Positions 17,175 through 26,042 are shown, numbered from the stretch's first letter. The stretch: 64,000 nucleotides of DNA from Qipengyuania oceanensis (GCF_009827535.1 NZ_WTYN01000001.1:1426001-1490000); one strand, 5' to 3'. The notes: generated by a model not told the origin, from the letters alone. Made by a program: numbers and translations.

Positions 17175-18757
17175 AGCATGATCTGGAAAACAGTGTCGGT
17201 GAACTGACGCGGCTAGCAGAACTCGGTCAGATTTTCGCCCGGCACGGTCTGAAAAATCTCGGAAGCTTGCTTGGCTTTATGCCGGTTTCGGAGAATGAGC
17301 CAGATACCGAGGACTTGCGTCCTGCATCGGTGGTGGCGCTGTTGCGCGATGTCGGCCCTGTCGGAATAAAGCTTGGCCAGCTCCTGGCGACCAGAAGCGA
17401 TCTGTTTACACAACCCTGGATTTCCGCGTTCGGCACTCTCCACGACCAGGTGGAACCGCTGCCGTTCGATAAGATCGAACCGGTGATTGTATCGGCTTGG
17501 GGCAGCGACTGGGAACGTGAATTCGCCGCTTTCAAGAGAAACCCGATCGCCTCAGCCTCTATCGCGCAGACTTATGTCGCAACCCTGCTGGACGGAAGCG
17601 AGACTATCGTGAAAATCCGCCGACCCGGCATGGCGTCTAGGATCGAGGCGGACATGAGGCTGTTGACACGGCTCGCGGGCCTCGCCGAGCGTCGGTCAAG
17701 CGACATTGCCCGCTATCGACCCGTGGAATTCCTTCAGACATTCGCCAAGAATTTAGCGCGGGAGATGGACCTGGCGGCAGAAGCACGTGCCTGTGAAAGG
17801 ATTGGCGGTTATCTGGAGATGCTTGGGGTGAAGACGCCCGCGATCCACTGGGAACTCACAGGCTTGACGATCAATGTGCAGGAAGCCCTGGGCGGAAAGC
17901 CCGCGTCGCGGCACCCGGCAACTGATCCGGCAGGGAATGCCCAGTTCGCGAAGCGCTATGCCGATGCAGTGCTACGGATGATCCTTCTCAATGGAGAGTT
18001 TCATGGCGACCCGCATCCCGGCAACGTCTTCTGGATGGAAGGGAACCAGGTAGGCTTCATCGATTTCGGCTCGGTCGGCTTTCTCAGCGGCGCGCGGCGT
18101 CAGGAAATCGTCCGACTGATTTTCGCTATCGCGAACGAACAGATAGACAAGGTGGCCGATCTGCTGCTCGACTGGGCAGGCAATCCACTCGTGGATCGCG
18201 CGCAATTGGTGATGGACCTGGATGAGCTGATCGCGGAATTTAGCGGCACAGCTCTTGCCGGGATAGAATTCGCGGCAATTTTCGATCGGGTTTTCGGATT
18301 ATTGCGCGATTATCGCCTCGTATTGCCGCCCGACCTCGCTATTTTGCTGCGCACCCTGCTGACCGCAGAGGGCTTCGTTCGCTCTTTGGCGCCGGACTAC
18401 AATATCGCCGAAGAAACGAAGCCGATCGTGATGCAATTGTTTGCCGAGCGATTTTCGATCGGAGCCGCGCGGGATCATTTGGCCAAGGTCCGCAGTGGCC
18501 TGCTGGATTTCTCGGCATCGCTGCCCGAGCTAATCGAGAACGTTACCTCGGTCGCTCGATCGGGTACGATTCAGGTTTCCATCGACCCAGCCAGTCTGAA
18601 CCATCTGACGCGGGAAGGGCACCGCAGCACCCCCGTCAAGGGTCCCGTGGTCGGCGCGTTGATCGTCTCTGCCGCTTTGCTGGCCGACCAATCGTTGTTA
18701 CTGGCAGGAATTGTTCTGGCTTGCGCGGGATTAGCACTCATTCCTAGATGGAACTGA
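17171..18757 (+). CDS. AarF/UbiB/ABC1 family atypical protein kinase
   Basis: 528 residues with the family hallmarks: KxGQ signature (VGIKLGQLLATRSDLFTQPW), the Ala-rich nucleotide loop (ASASIAQTYVA), invariant Lys in IVKIRRPGM, catalytic region NGEFHGDPHPGNVFW and VGFIDFGSVG, and a C-terminal hydrophobic hairpin (VVGALIVSAALLADQSLLLAGIVLACAGLAL). UbiB members are membrane-bound ATPases aiding extraction or handling of ubiquinone precursors and other lipids. An extra copy in a MarR-NUDIX operon is likely specialised rather than the housekeeping UbiB. ATG 17171 is chosen because it overlaps the MarR stop as ATGA. Confidence 0.9.
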   Translation: MKHDLENSVGELTRLAELGQIFARHGLKNLGSLLGFMPVSENEPDTEDLRPASVVALLRDVGPVGIKLGQLLATRSDLFTQPWISAFGTLHDQVEPLPFDKIEPVIVSAWGSDWEREFAAFKRNPIASASIAQTYVATLLDGSETIVKIRRPGMASRIEADMRLLTRLAGLAERRSSDIARYRPVEFLQTFAKNLAREMDLAAEARACERIGGYLEMLGVKTPAIHWELTGLTINVQEALGGKPASRHPATDPAGNAQFAKRYADAVLRMILLNGEFHGDPHPGNVFWMEGNQVGFIDFGSVGFLSGARRQEIVRLIFAIANEQIDKVADLLLDWAGNPLVDRAQLVMDLDELIAEFSGTALAGIEFAAIFDRVFGLLRDYRLVLPPDLAILLRTLLTAEGFVRSLAPDYNIAEETKPIVMQLFAERFSIGAARDHLAKVRSGLLDFSASLPELIENVTSVARSGTIQVSIDPASLNHLTREGHRSTPVKGPVVGALIVSAALLADQSLLLAGIVLACAGLALIPRWN

Positions 18758-18834
18758 TAAGACCATACGCTGGAAACGCTTCGATCACGGCCGCCCGGCA
18801 CCGATATTGGCTACATCCGGGGAGAAGAGTGGAA

Positions 18835-19581
18835 ATGACCGAGCAGAAACCTGCCGAGGCGGTGCCTGCCGCCACCATGCTGCTGGTGCGGGATGAACCG
18901 GAGTTTCAGGTTCTCATGGTGAAGCGACATCATCAGATCGACTTCGCATCTGGAGCACTGGTCTTCACTGGCGGGAAACCCCATTCAGATGATTCTTTGG
19001 AGGAATGGGCCGCTTACTCTGACGGGTGGGATCAGGTCGATACGACCCAGAGAATTTTAAAGATCGCTGCGATCCGCGAAGCTTACGAGGAGGCTGGCAT
19101 TTTGCTGGCGGTCAACCGCGATGGCAGCCCTTTCGAAGGGGCCTGTGACCCGGACAGCCGCAGGGCAGTCGAACAGGGCGAAAGATCGTTCCTCGATGTC
19201 GTCCGGCAGTCCGATGTGATCTTGCGGCTCGACAGTCTCACCGATTTTGCCCGGTGGATTACCCCGGTCTTCATGAAGAAACGGTTTGACACCTGGTTCT
19301 ACGTCGCTCGAGCCCCCGAACGCCAGATTGCCGCGTGCGATGGCTATGAGACGGTGGATGCAGAATGGCTGTCACCCAATCGTGCTCTGGAGATGGGCAA
19401 ATCGGGCGAGCGCACGGTCATTTTCCCGACCCGACTGAACCTGGAACTGTTGTCCAAGGCGAACAGTGCTGCGGACTGCGTAGATCGCGCGCTGGCGCGC
19501 ACGATCTTGCCTGTCCTGCCGCGGGTCTTGCAGCGAGATGGCAAGAATATCCTGACCATCCCGGAGGATGCAGGTTACTGA
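18835..19581 (+). CDS. NUDIX hydrolase (NUDT19-like)
   Basis: 248 residues. AATMLLVRDEPEFQVLMVKRHHQIDFASGALVFTGGK opens the fold and the catalytic helix is AAIREAYEEAGILL, with about 35 residues between the first Gly and the REAYEEAG element. That insertion is seen in the NUDT19/NUDT7-like group, which hydrolyses CoA or CoA esters. The ATG at 18835 follows GGAGAAGAG; an in-frame start at 18748 overlaps the kinase gene and looks unnatural. It is 77 nt after the kinase gene and is likely the last gene of that operon. Confidence 0.85.
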   Translation: MTEQKPAEAVPAATMLLVRDEPEFQVLMVKRHHQIDFASGALVFTGGKPHSDDSLEEWAAYSDGWDQVDTTQRILKIAAIREAYEEAGILLAVNRDGSPFEGACDPDSRRAVEQGERSFLDVVRQSDVILRLDSLTDFARWITPVFMKKRFDTWFYVARAPERQIAACDGYETVDAEWLSPNRALEMGKSGERTVIFPTRLNLELLSKANSAADCVDRALARTILPVLPRVLQRDGKNILTIPEDAGY

Positions 19582-20066
19582 CCTGCCCCAGAAGAGGCAT
19601 CACATTCGAAATAATTTTTTACGTCTTATCAGATAGCTAGGAATTCGGTCGTCTCCAAAAAGCCCTCAAAAGGCCCTCAAAAGCCGTCTAATGCATTGGT
19701 TCGATGCCTTTTTCGGGACTCCAAATTCAATTTCTCCCTATGCGAGTTGGGCGATATCAATGTCAGCTTTACGCCCGTATTGTGTTGAAAAAGTCGGCCC
19801 CGCCGCGCCGGAGGTTAATTTCGGGCAACAAAAATTCAGAGTGAGCTTGCCGCTTGAATCATTGTTACACTACGAGGCGTGCCAAAGTTCTAGTGTTACC
19901 GACCAAAACGGGTGGCAGAGTTTTTCAACACAATACGCCCGGATTCTGGACGTAGCCCGCGCATAGCAAGGTGCCCGAAAGCGGACCGCTTGCTTTTCTG
20001 CTCTGGCAGGCTGAGTCAATTGTGAGTGTTGGATGGAACGTTGGTCCGTAGCTTGGATCTGCTGGA
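19582..20066. other. 485-bp intergenic stretch without a supported gene
   Basis: AT-richer DNA at the border between the chromosomal-looking genes and the metal-resistance block. It holds a double CCCTCAAAA (19661-19680) and a 16-bp perfect inverted repeat (separate entry). A 91-codon frame at 19691-19966 spans the inverted repeat and looks like the spurious frames that arise across IS ends. No promoter or RNA gene was recognised. Confidence 0.5.
19777..19936. repeat. MITE-like element or IS scar with 16-bp inverted repeats
   Basis: GTATTGTGTTGAAAAA at 19777-19792 is repeated as its exact reverse complement at 19921-19936, enclosing 128 bp with no coding content. Further imperfect matches extend on both sides (GTC/CTC inside, CGCCC/CGGGC outside). 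The size of about 160 bp and perfect ends suit a miniature inverted-repeat element or a decayed IS. No target duplication was identified. Confidence 0.55.
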
Positions 20067-20456
20067 TTAGCCTTCGCCGGCTAAGCTTTCCAATACCGGG
20101 CACCGATCATCACTGGTAGTGCCACACTGCCTGATCAATTTTGTCAGAGCAGTTTCCATGCGCGCGAGGTCCGCCAGCTTGGCGCGGACGTTCCCGAGAT
20201 GCTGTTCCGCGATTGATTGCACTTGATCGCAATGCACATCGGGCCCCGGTGTGAGGTCGAGCAGCGCCCGCACCTCTTCAAGGGAGAAGCCGAGTTCGCG
20301 CGCACGCCGAACGAAACGCAGCCGCTCGATGTCCCGAGGACCGTAGTCGCGGTAAGCGCCCCTTCGTGGAGGCGGGTCGATGACTCCTATCCGCTCATAA
20401 TATCGGATTGTCTCGATTTTGCATCCGGTCTGTTTCGATACATCACCGATTTTCAC
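20067..20456 (-). CDS. merR: MerR-type metal-responsive activator of the mer-like operon
   Basis: 129 residues. N-terminal MerR helix-turn-helix (IGDVSKQTGCKIETIRYYERIGVI), long dimerisation helix, and metal-binding cysteines Cys76, Cys111 and Cys119. The stretch AEQHLGNVRAKLADLARMETAL closely follows the mercury-responsive MerR proteins. Spacing of the last two Cys (8) is one less than in Tn501 MerR. It is divergent from merT with a textbook MerR promoter between them (separate entry). The product would twist that promoter on metal binding. Hg(II) is likely from the merT neighbour, but other soft metals cannot be excluded. Confidence 0.88.
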   Translation of the reverse strand: MKIGDVSKQTGCKIETIRYYERIGVIDPPPRRGAYRDYGPRDIERLRFVRRARELGFSLEEVRALLDLTPGPDVHCDQVQSIAEQHLGNVRAKLADLARMETALTKLIRQCGTTSDDRCPVLESLAGEG

Positions 20457-20466
20457 ACGAAACCCC

Positions 20467-20497
20467 TTGAGTCTGTAGTTGCTACAGACTGTAAATA
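20467..20497 (+). promoter_or_regulatory. MerR-controlled promoter with 19-bp spacer
   Basis: -35 TTGAGT (20467-20472), 19-bp spacer, -10 TAAATA (20492-20497). The spacer contains the perfect dyad GTCTGTAG-TTG-CTACAGAC at 20471-20489. Overlong 19-bp spacing with a central dyad is the diagnostic architecture of MerR-activated promoters. It reads toward merT and so fixes the merT start downstream of about 20505. Confidence 0.9.
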
Positions 20498-20531
20498 ATT
20501 GCGGGAATCGGGTTTTGGAAAGGGACGACTG

Positions 20532-20879
20532 GTGCGCAGCTTCAGCACATGGTGGAACGGATTAGCGGCGGGCAGCGGTGTCTTTGCTGCCTTCGGAGCA
20601 GCTGCTTGCTGTGCACTCCCATTGACGCTTACGTCAGTTGGTGTGGGTTCCGCGTGGCTTGGCAGCATCTCGCCTGTCGTAGCCCCCTATCGCCTCCCCC
20701 TGCTGACCCTCGCGTCGGCTCTTCTCCTCGCTGCGACCCTCCGTTTGCTCTGGCAGTTTAGGCAGGCACAAACATGCCCGGCGGACAGTGCATGCGGATC
20801 ACCGACCTATCGAGCGCTGACCGCCATAGGGATTGCCATCGGTGCTGCGCTGCTGACAGGTGCCTTCCTCTATGGCTGA
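20532..20879 (+). CDS. merT: Mercuric transport protein MerT
   Basis: 115-residue inner-membrane protein with three hydrophobic segments. The first carries the vicinal Cys26-Cys27 (GAAACCALPLTLTSVGVGSAWLG) and the cytosolic loop carries Cys82 and Cys88, the same four cysteines and spacing as MerT. It imports Hg(II) handed over at the periplasmic face. I chose GTG 20532 with AAGGGA upstream; the TTG at 20499 lies before the expected transcription start. The gene overlaps the next by 8 nt. No merP is present. Confidence 0.9.
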   Translation: MRSFSTWWNGLAAGSGVFAAFGAAACCALPLTLTSVGVGSAWLGSISPVVAPYRLPLLTLASALLLAATLRLLWQFRQAQTCPADSACGSPTYRALTAIGIAIGAALLTGAFLYG

Positions 20880-21084
20880 TCCGATCCTGATCTCGCGCTT
20901 GCGCTGCCCCGAATGCGGTCATGAAGAAGACATGGAAATGCCGACCAACGCCTGCATGTTCTTCTACACTTGCACGGGCTGCGGCGTGCGTCTCAAGCCG
21001 CTCCACGGCGATTGCTGCGTGTTCTGCTCCTACGGCACAGTTCGCTGTCCTCCGATACAGGAAGGGGACTGCTGCAATGGCTGA
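20872..21084 (+). CDS. GDCCVxC-motif small cysteine-rich protein
   Basis: 70 residues with 11 cysteines: a zinc-ribbon-like pair of CxxC motifs (Cys12/15, Cys34/37), the signature GDCCVFCSYGTVRCPP with Cys48, Cys49 and Cys52, and a C-terminal GDCCNG. This matches the family named GDCCVxC domain-containing (seleno)protein, whose function is unknown and which often sits in mer operons. It overlaps merT and the reductase gene by 8 nt each, so all three are one translational unit. A metallochaperone passing Hg from MerT to the reductase is an inference from position and cysteine content. Confidence 0.85.
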   Translation: MADPILISRLRCPECGHEEDMEMPTNACMFFYTCTGCGVRLKPLHGDCCVFCSYGTVRCPPIQEGDCCNG

Positions 21085-22408
21085 GGCTTTCGATTTCATT
21101 GCGATCGGATCGGGAACGGCTGCGCAGGTCGCGGTCCACCAGATGGCCGACGCCGGGAAGCGTTGCGCGGTTATCGATTACAGGCCCTACGGTGGCACAT
21201 GCGCGCTCCGAGGGTGCGATCCGAAAAAGATGATGGTGAGTGGAGAGGAAGCGCTCGCTGCACACAGGCGATTGAAGGGGAAGGGTATCGAAGGTTCTGT
21301 TTCGATTGACTGGGGTGACCTCCAGGCATTCAAGCGCAGCTTCACCGACCCCGTCCCTGAAAAGCAGGAAGCTCGCTACGAGCGAAAGGGCGTCGCGACC
21401 TTCCACGGCACGGCTCGCTTCGCTGGCCCCGGCCGGATCGTGATAGGCGAGACCGAACTGTGTTTTTCCCACGCTCTTATCGCGACGGGGGCGGAGCCTC
21501 GATCACTTGGCATCGAAGGCGAGCCGTTGCTGACCCACAGCGATGCATTCCTAGAACTCGAATCCCTTCCAGATCGGATCGTATTCGTCGGCGGTGGATA
21601 CATAGCTGCGGAATTTGCCCACCTCGCGGCGCGGGCAGGTGCAAAGGTGACCATCATCCAACGAGGCCGCATTCTGAAAGCCTTCGACCCTGACACGGTC
21701 GATTGGCTCATGCCGAGTTTCGACGATCTCGGCATTGAAATCGTGGACGCCGAGGTGAACAGCGTAGCGAAGAGAGGCGGCGTTCTGACCGTCCATGCTG
21801 GCGACCGCAGGATCGAAGGGGACTTGGTGGTGCACGCTGCCGGAAGAGTCCCTGCGATCGGTTCGCTCGATCTGGGGGCGGGAGACGTCGCCTGTGACGA
21901 GGGTCGCTTGGTGCTTACCGCTCAACTACGAAGCCAAAGCAACCCCAAAGTCTTCGCGGCGGGTGACGCTGCTGCAAATGGTCCGCCACTGACTCCGGTC
22001 TCCAGTCATGATGCCAAAGTGGTTCTTGAGAACATACTCGAAGATAGCGGCCGAGCTCCGAACTATTGTGGGGTTCCTAGTGCACTTTTCACGGAGCCGC
22101 CGGCGGCGCGGGTCGGAATGCTGGAAAGCGAGGCGCACGAGGCAGGTTTGGATTTCACGGTGAATGCTGGATCGCACCCAGGTTGGTTTTCGGCAAGGCG
22201 GCTGAACGAAGAGATCTACGGCCACAAGGTGCTGGTCGAAACTGGAACAGGACGCATCCTTGGGGCTCACCTGGTCGGCCCTGACGCTGACGAACTGATC
22301 AATATCTTCGGCTTAGCCATCCGACATGGGCTTAATGCGGACGATATTAAATCGACTATGTTTGCTTACCCTACAGCTGCCTCCGACGCCGGATCTATGT
22401 TGGGTTGA
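21077..22408 (+). CDS. MerA-like FAD pyridine nucleotide-disulfide oxidoreductase
   Basis: 443 residues: N-terminal FAD motif DFIAIGSGTAAQVAV, redox-active disulfide GGTCALRGCDPKK (Cys42, Cys47), NAD(P) motif IVFVGGGYIAAEFAHLAARAG, second FAD motif VFAAGDAA, and the dimerisation domain. It ends ...PTAASDAGSMLG. True mercuric reductases have a CVNVGC disulfide, a C-terminal Cys pair and often an N-terminal HMA domain; none of these is here. It belongs to the CALRGC group of unknown substrate. Being third in the MerR-controlled operon, it may reduce a metal-thiol complex or keep the small Cys-rich protein reduced. Confidence 0.85.
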   Translation: MAEAFDFIAIGSGTAAQVAVHQMADAGKRCAVIDYRPYGGTCALRGCDPKKMMVSGEEALAAHRRLKGKGIEGSVSIDWGDLQAFKRSFTDPVPEKQEARYERKGVATFHGTARFAGPGRIVIGETELCFSHALIATGAEPRSLGIEGEPLLTHSDAFLELESLPDRIVFVGGGYIAAEFAHLAARAGAKVTIIQRGRILKAFDPDTVDWLMPSFDDLGIEIVDAEVNSVAKRGGVLTVHAGDRRIEGDLVVHAAGRVPAIGSLDLGAGDVACDEGRLVLTAQLRSQSNPKVFAAGDAAANGPPLTPVSSHDAKVVLENILEDSGRAPNYCGVPSALFTEPPAARVGMLESEAHEAGLDFTVNAGSHPGWFSARRLNEEIYGHKVLVETGTGRILGAHLVGPDADELINIFGLAIRHGLNADDIKSTMFAYPTAASDAGSMLG

Positions 22409-22574
22409 GCAGCACCCGATCGCCGGAGTTCTCTCCATTCCAACCCAACGACTGCTTTCACACAGCGGTGTAATGCGACCAATGTCCGCTCACGGGTCGC
22501 AAGCCGAATGTCCGCTATCTGCGCCTTGTCGACCAGGACCGGACTGACCACTAGCGGCCCCATCGCAGCCCAAC

Positions 22575-24302
22575 TTAGAAGTCGGCAGAGATGCTGGCTT
22601 TGATTGTGCGCGGGGTTCCTTGCAGCAGTGCGGCAGAAAAGACGTCGAACGCGCTGGCCCAGTACTTTTCGTTCGTGATATTATCGGCCGAAAGGCGGAG
22701 CGTGACCGGCGTGTCGTCCGCCGCGAAGACGTAGCGCGCACCGAGATCGATACGCGTCCAGCTATCGAGTTCGAGCGTGTTGGCGGCATCGACCCACTGC
22801 GGACCCGTGTGCACTGCACGCGCTGTGATCGTCGCGCCAGGCACAAAGCCCAAGTCCCACTCCAAGTCTGCATTGGCGGTGTATTCGGAAACGCCAGGTA
22901 CCTCGTTGCCGCTGACGAGCTTCGCATCGGTCAGAGCTGCGCCGCCGATCAGCCTCAGGCTGGGTGTCAGATCGCCGTTGACCGTGAACTCGATGCCTTG
23001 GTGCGTCTGATCCCCGAGGTATCCGAAGCTGCCGTCGGCAAGCACACCCTCTCCCGGTCGCTCAAGGCGGTAGGCGCCGAGACCGACGAAGACATCGCCC
23101 AGTGCCAGCTTGCCTCCAACCTCGTACTGCAGCGACTTGCGGGGCGCGAGCACCTCTCCCGGATTGCTGACGAGCGCCGGATCGAGGAGCGCTGTCGGAC
23201 CTTGCTGGAGCGCCTCGATCCGGTTGCCATATAGCGACAGGCCATCGAAGGGCTTGAGGACCACGCCGATTACGGGCGTGACTGCGCTTTCATCGTATTC
23301 GGTCGCCAGGTCGCCGCCGAAATAGCTGTAGCTCTTCACATTGATGGATTGCAGGCGCAGGCCCGCCGTGACCTGCAAACGGTCTTCGATCATCCCGATC
23401 GTGTCCGATGCGAAAGCACTCCAGAGCCGCGTCCGCGAAATCGGGAAGGGATCCTCAAGGTCGCCGCCGACGAGGGCCGAAGACGGCAGTTCGACCTGCG
23501 GGGCGTCGTAGATATTGGTGGCGTAGCCGGCAAAACCAGGCCCGTAACGGAAATCATAGGCGTTGCGGTTCACCTGCCAGCTGGCATTGCCGCCGAAATT
23601 GAACTCGTGGGTGATCGCTTCGCCCAACTTCACGCGGATGCCAGCTTCGACCGCTTCGTTATTGTCGGTCCGCGGGACGAACAGCGCCGTGCCGCTGGCA
23701 GCACCGCTACCGGCATCGAGAACGGTAATGCCGCCGTAAATGCCTTCCTCGCGCCCGTCGCGCGCACCGGCCCTGAAGTATGCCAATGCATTGTCGGCAA
23801 GATCGTATTCCACGGCCAGCGCGCCGAAAACATCGCGCAGTTCGGTGTAGGTGAAATCCTGCGCATAGTTCGCATCGCCATCGGGAACGGCGGGGATCGT
23901 TGCGCTTCCGACGGTGACCTTCGGCCGCAAGGCGTCGATCCGGACATTCTGGAACGCCAGGTCGAGAGCTGCCCGTAGCGGGCCACTGTCATAATCGATC
24001 GCACCGCCCACGACCTGAGTGCGGCGATCTTCACGGTCGATCGACGTTTCGCCGTCACGATAGGCTGCATTCAGGCGAACGCCCCATTCGCCGTTCTGGC
24101 CAAAGCGGCGAGCGACATCGAAGCTGCCGCCGAAGTGGGCATTCTCGCTGGCTGAAACGGTTACGCGATTGAGGTCGGTGTCTCCGGCCCTCTTGAGCTG
24201 CAGATTGACGCTTCCGCCAAGTCCCGATCCGCCCGGTGCTGCACCGTTCAGGAAGGCGCTGGCGCCGTTGAGGACCTGGACGCTTTCAAACAGTTTTGGA
24301 GG
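22575..24302 (-). pseudogene. TonB-dependent siderophore-type receptor, N-terminally truncated
   Basis: About 575 residues of a receptor: the rear of the plug (LFESVQVLNGASAFLNGAAPGGSGLGGSVNL) and a full barrel ending ISADF. Signal peptide, TonB box and first half of the plug are absent. Upstream, the same strand carries a truncated PAS gene in another frame, so the sequence changes identity near 24296-24308. The open frame can be read from an ATG at 24335 but without a signal peptide the product could not reach the outer membrane. The family usually imports ferric siderophores or similar chelates. Confidence 0.8.
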
Positions 24303-24763
24303 GCGGTGCGCTTCTGCTCGTCGATATCCGTACAAGTGCCGATCCAGCGCTGTATCTCACCCTGCTCGTTGAGGATCGGCAGCGCACGACCGATCATCCA
24401 GCGATAATCACCGCTGTGATGCCTCAGGCGATATTCAACCTCGTACGGTTCGCCGGTAGCGAGGCTGTGGTTCCATTTATTCCATGCATCGGCCTGGTCA
24501 TCCTCATGAAACATCCCGGCCCATCCTTCGCCGTCGGTTGATCCGACAGGGACACCCGAGAATTCATACCAGCGCGCATTGTAATAATCGTGGGAGCCGT
24601 CGGGAAGAGTCGACCAAACCATCTGCGGCATGGTGTCGGCGAGCGCATGGAAAGCAGCTCCGGCGGATTGCAGCGCATGCTCTGTAGCCAAGGGCAAGAC
24701 ATCCGGCGCCGAGGAGGATTCGCGGCTGCCAAGCTGGAAATTCGTGATGACTTTTGCATTCAT
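24303..24763 (-). pseudogene. PAS-domain sensor gene, 3' part lost
   Basis: The first about 152 codons give one PAS_3 domain (FHALADTMPQMVWSTLPDGSHDYYNARWYEFSG ... YRWMIGRALPILNEQGEIQRWIGTCTDIDEQK). In full-length relatives a histidine kinase domain of the HWE/HisKA_2 type follows; here the sequence runs directly into the TonB receptor remnant and then stops after 19 foreign residues. The start ATG at 24763 has no strong ribosome site. It is likely a deletion scar; a free PAS domain product is possible but unproven. Confidence 0.75.
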
Positions 24764-25035
24764 GGCCAGCTTGTGACCTTCCCGGGATGAACAGAATCGG
24801 ACCGATAGGATACCTGTCGTATCTTGTTGATTTTCAAACGCTGACGCTCATCGCACAGGTAGGATTGAGAGTAAATGCAGCGGATATCGCGAGAAGTGAG
24901 GTCCTACTTTTCGCAATACCAGATTCTTGGTCTGACTGACGGGAAGGAATTACTAGGTCCGAAATTCACCTCGGTCTCGGAGTCGAACGCTCCATTCAGG
25001 TTTCGCCCTTCCGTAATACCGATTATCAGCCTCGC

Positions 25036-25989
25036 ATGCACCACGCCGACTCTAAACCGCTCGCCCATGATCACAACTTTCTGAACGCTTCGCACGACGC
25101 GCATGAGCAGCGCACGCGCTATGTTGTCGCGTTGACCGCCGCGATGATGGTGATCGAAATTGTTGCGGGGCTGTGGACTGGATCGATGGCGCTTCTCGCC
25201 GATGGTATCCACATGGCGACCCATGCAGGTGCCTTGGGCGTCGCGGCCTTCGCCTACTGGTTTGCCAAGCGCCATGCGAACAACCCGCGTTTCACATTCG
25301 GTACCGGCAAGGTGGGCGACCTCGCCGGCTTCGCGAGCGCGCTTGTCCTCGCCATCTTCGCAATCGGGATCGCGGTTGAATCGGCTCAAAGGTTCGTCAG
25401 TCCGCTCACGATTGCCTATACCGAGGCTATCTGGATCGCCGTGCTCGGCCTCGTGGTGAACCTCGCGAGTGCCTGGCTGCTTGGTGCCGATCATCACCAT
25501 GGGCATGATCACGACCATCATCATCACCACGACCATGCGCATGCCGATAACAATCTGCGCTCCGCCTATTTCCACGTGCTTGCCGATGCCCTGACCTCCG
25601 TCCTGGCTATCGTGGCCCTTCTCGCCGGCATGTACCTCGGCTGGGCATGGATGGACGCGGCAATGGGGCTGGTGGGTGCTTTCGTGATCGGGCGCTGGTC
25701 ATGGTCACTGCTGCGCGATACCGCTGCCGTGCTTGTCGACGCCGAAGCGGCCTCTGAACGGTACACAGAGGTGCGCGAGGCGCTCGAGGACCGGGACGCC
25801 GCGATCGGCGATCTGCACATCTGGCGGATCGGTCCTGGCAAGTATGCAGTCATCGCCTCGCTCATCGCCGATGATCCGCTCGCGCCCGACAATTATGCCA
25901 GCCGACTTTCAGAGCATGCGGAATATGTGCACGTCACGATCGAAGTGCATCGCTGCGAGCATCCCCATCCCGAGCTTCGCGCGGCCTGA
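25036..25989 (+). CDS. dmeF: CDF family Co/Ni efflux transporter DmeF
   Basis: 317 residues, six transmembrane segments and a C-terminal cytosolic domain. Typical DmeF blocks are FTFGTGKVGDLAGFASALVLAIFAIGIA, and SAYFHVLADALTSVLAIVALLAG with the His-Asp metal site (HVLAD). A His-rich cytosolic loop lies at about residues 152-176 (HHHGHDHDHHHHHDHAHA). It exports Co(II), Ni(II) or Zn(II) to the periplasm by proton antiport, feeding the CzcCBA pump next door. A DmeR repressor usually accompanies it; none is seen. The 272 bp before it (24764-25035) holds no recognised element. Confidence 0.9.
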   Translation: MHHADSKPLAHDHNFLNASHDAHEQRTRYVVALTAAMMVIEIVAGLWTGSMALLADGIHMATHAGALGVAAFAYWFAKRHANNPRFTFGTGKVGDLAGFASALVLAIFAIGIAVESAQRFVSPLTIAYTEAIWIAVLGLVVNLASAWLLGADHHHGHDHDHHHHHDHAHADNNLRSAYFHVLADALTSVLAIVALLAGMYLGWAWMDAAMGLVGAFVIGRWSWSLLRDTAAVLVDAEAASERYTEVREALEDRDAAIGDLHIWRIGPGKYAVIASLIADDPLAPDNYASRLSEHAEYVHVTIEVHRCEHPHPELRAA

Positions 25990-26012
25990 TCGCGCCGTTC
26001 TAAAAGACCGAA

Positions 26013-26042
26013 ACAGTATTGGAGGACTGTTATACTGTAACA
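26013..26042 (+). promoter_or_regulatory. Candidate promoter/operator of the czc operon
   Basis: Two overlapping symmetries: ACAGTAT-N12-ATACTGT (26013-26038) and TGTTA-N5-TAACA (26028-26042). TATACT at 26031-26036 could be a -10. It is 71 bp before the CzcI-like start, in an otherwise AT-rich gap. No local regulator gene is dedicated to it, so the binding protein is unknown. Confidence 0.4.

Noticed and set aside
19661-19680. Tandem CCCTCAAAA, resembling the reverse of the ECF -35 box
   Set aside because: Neither copy has CGTA at the 14-nt distance and no gene starts at the right place on the minus strand.
20499-20531. TTG start for merT giving 126 residues
   Set aside because: It lies at or before the expected transcription start of the MerR promoter (-10 at 20492-20497); GTG 20532 has a ribosome site and gives the normal MerT length.
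21077-22408. Annotation as mercuric reductase MerA
   Set aside because: No C-terminal Cys pair, no HMA domain, and CALRGC instead of the CVNVGC-type active site.
22575-24335. An intact TonB receptor of 586 residues
   Set aside because: No signal peptide or TonB box; the first residues are translated from the foreign PAS gene in another frame.
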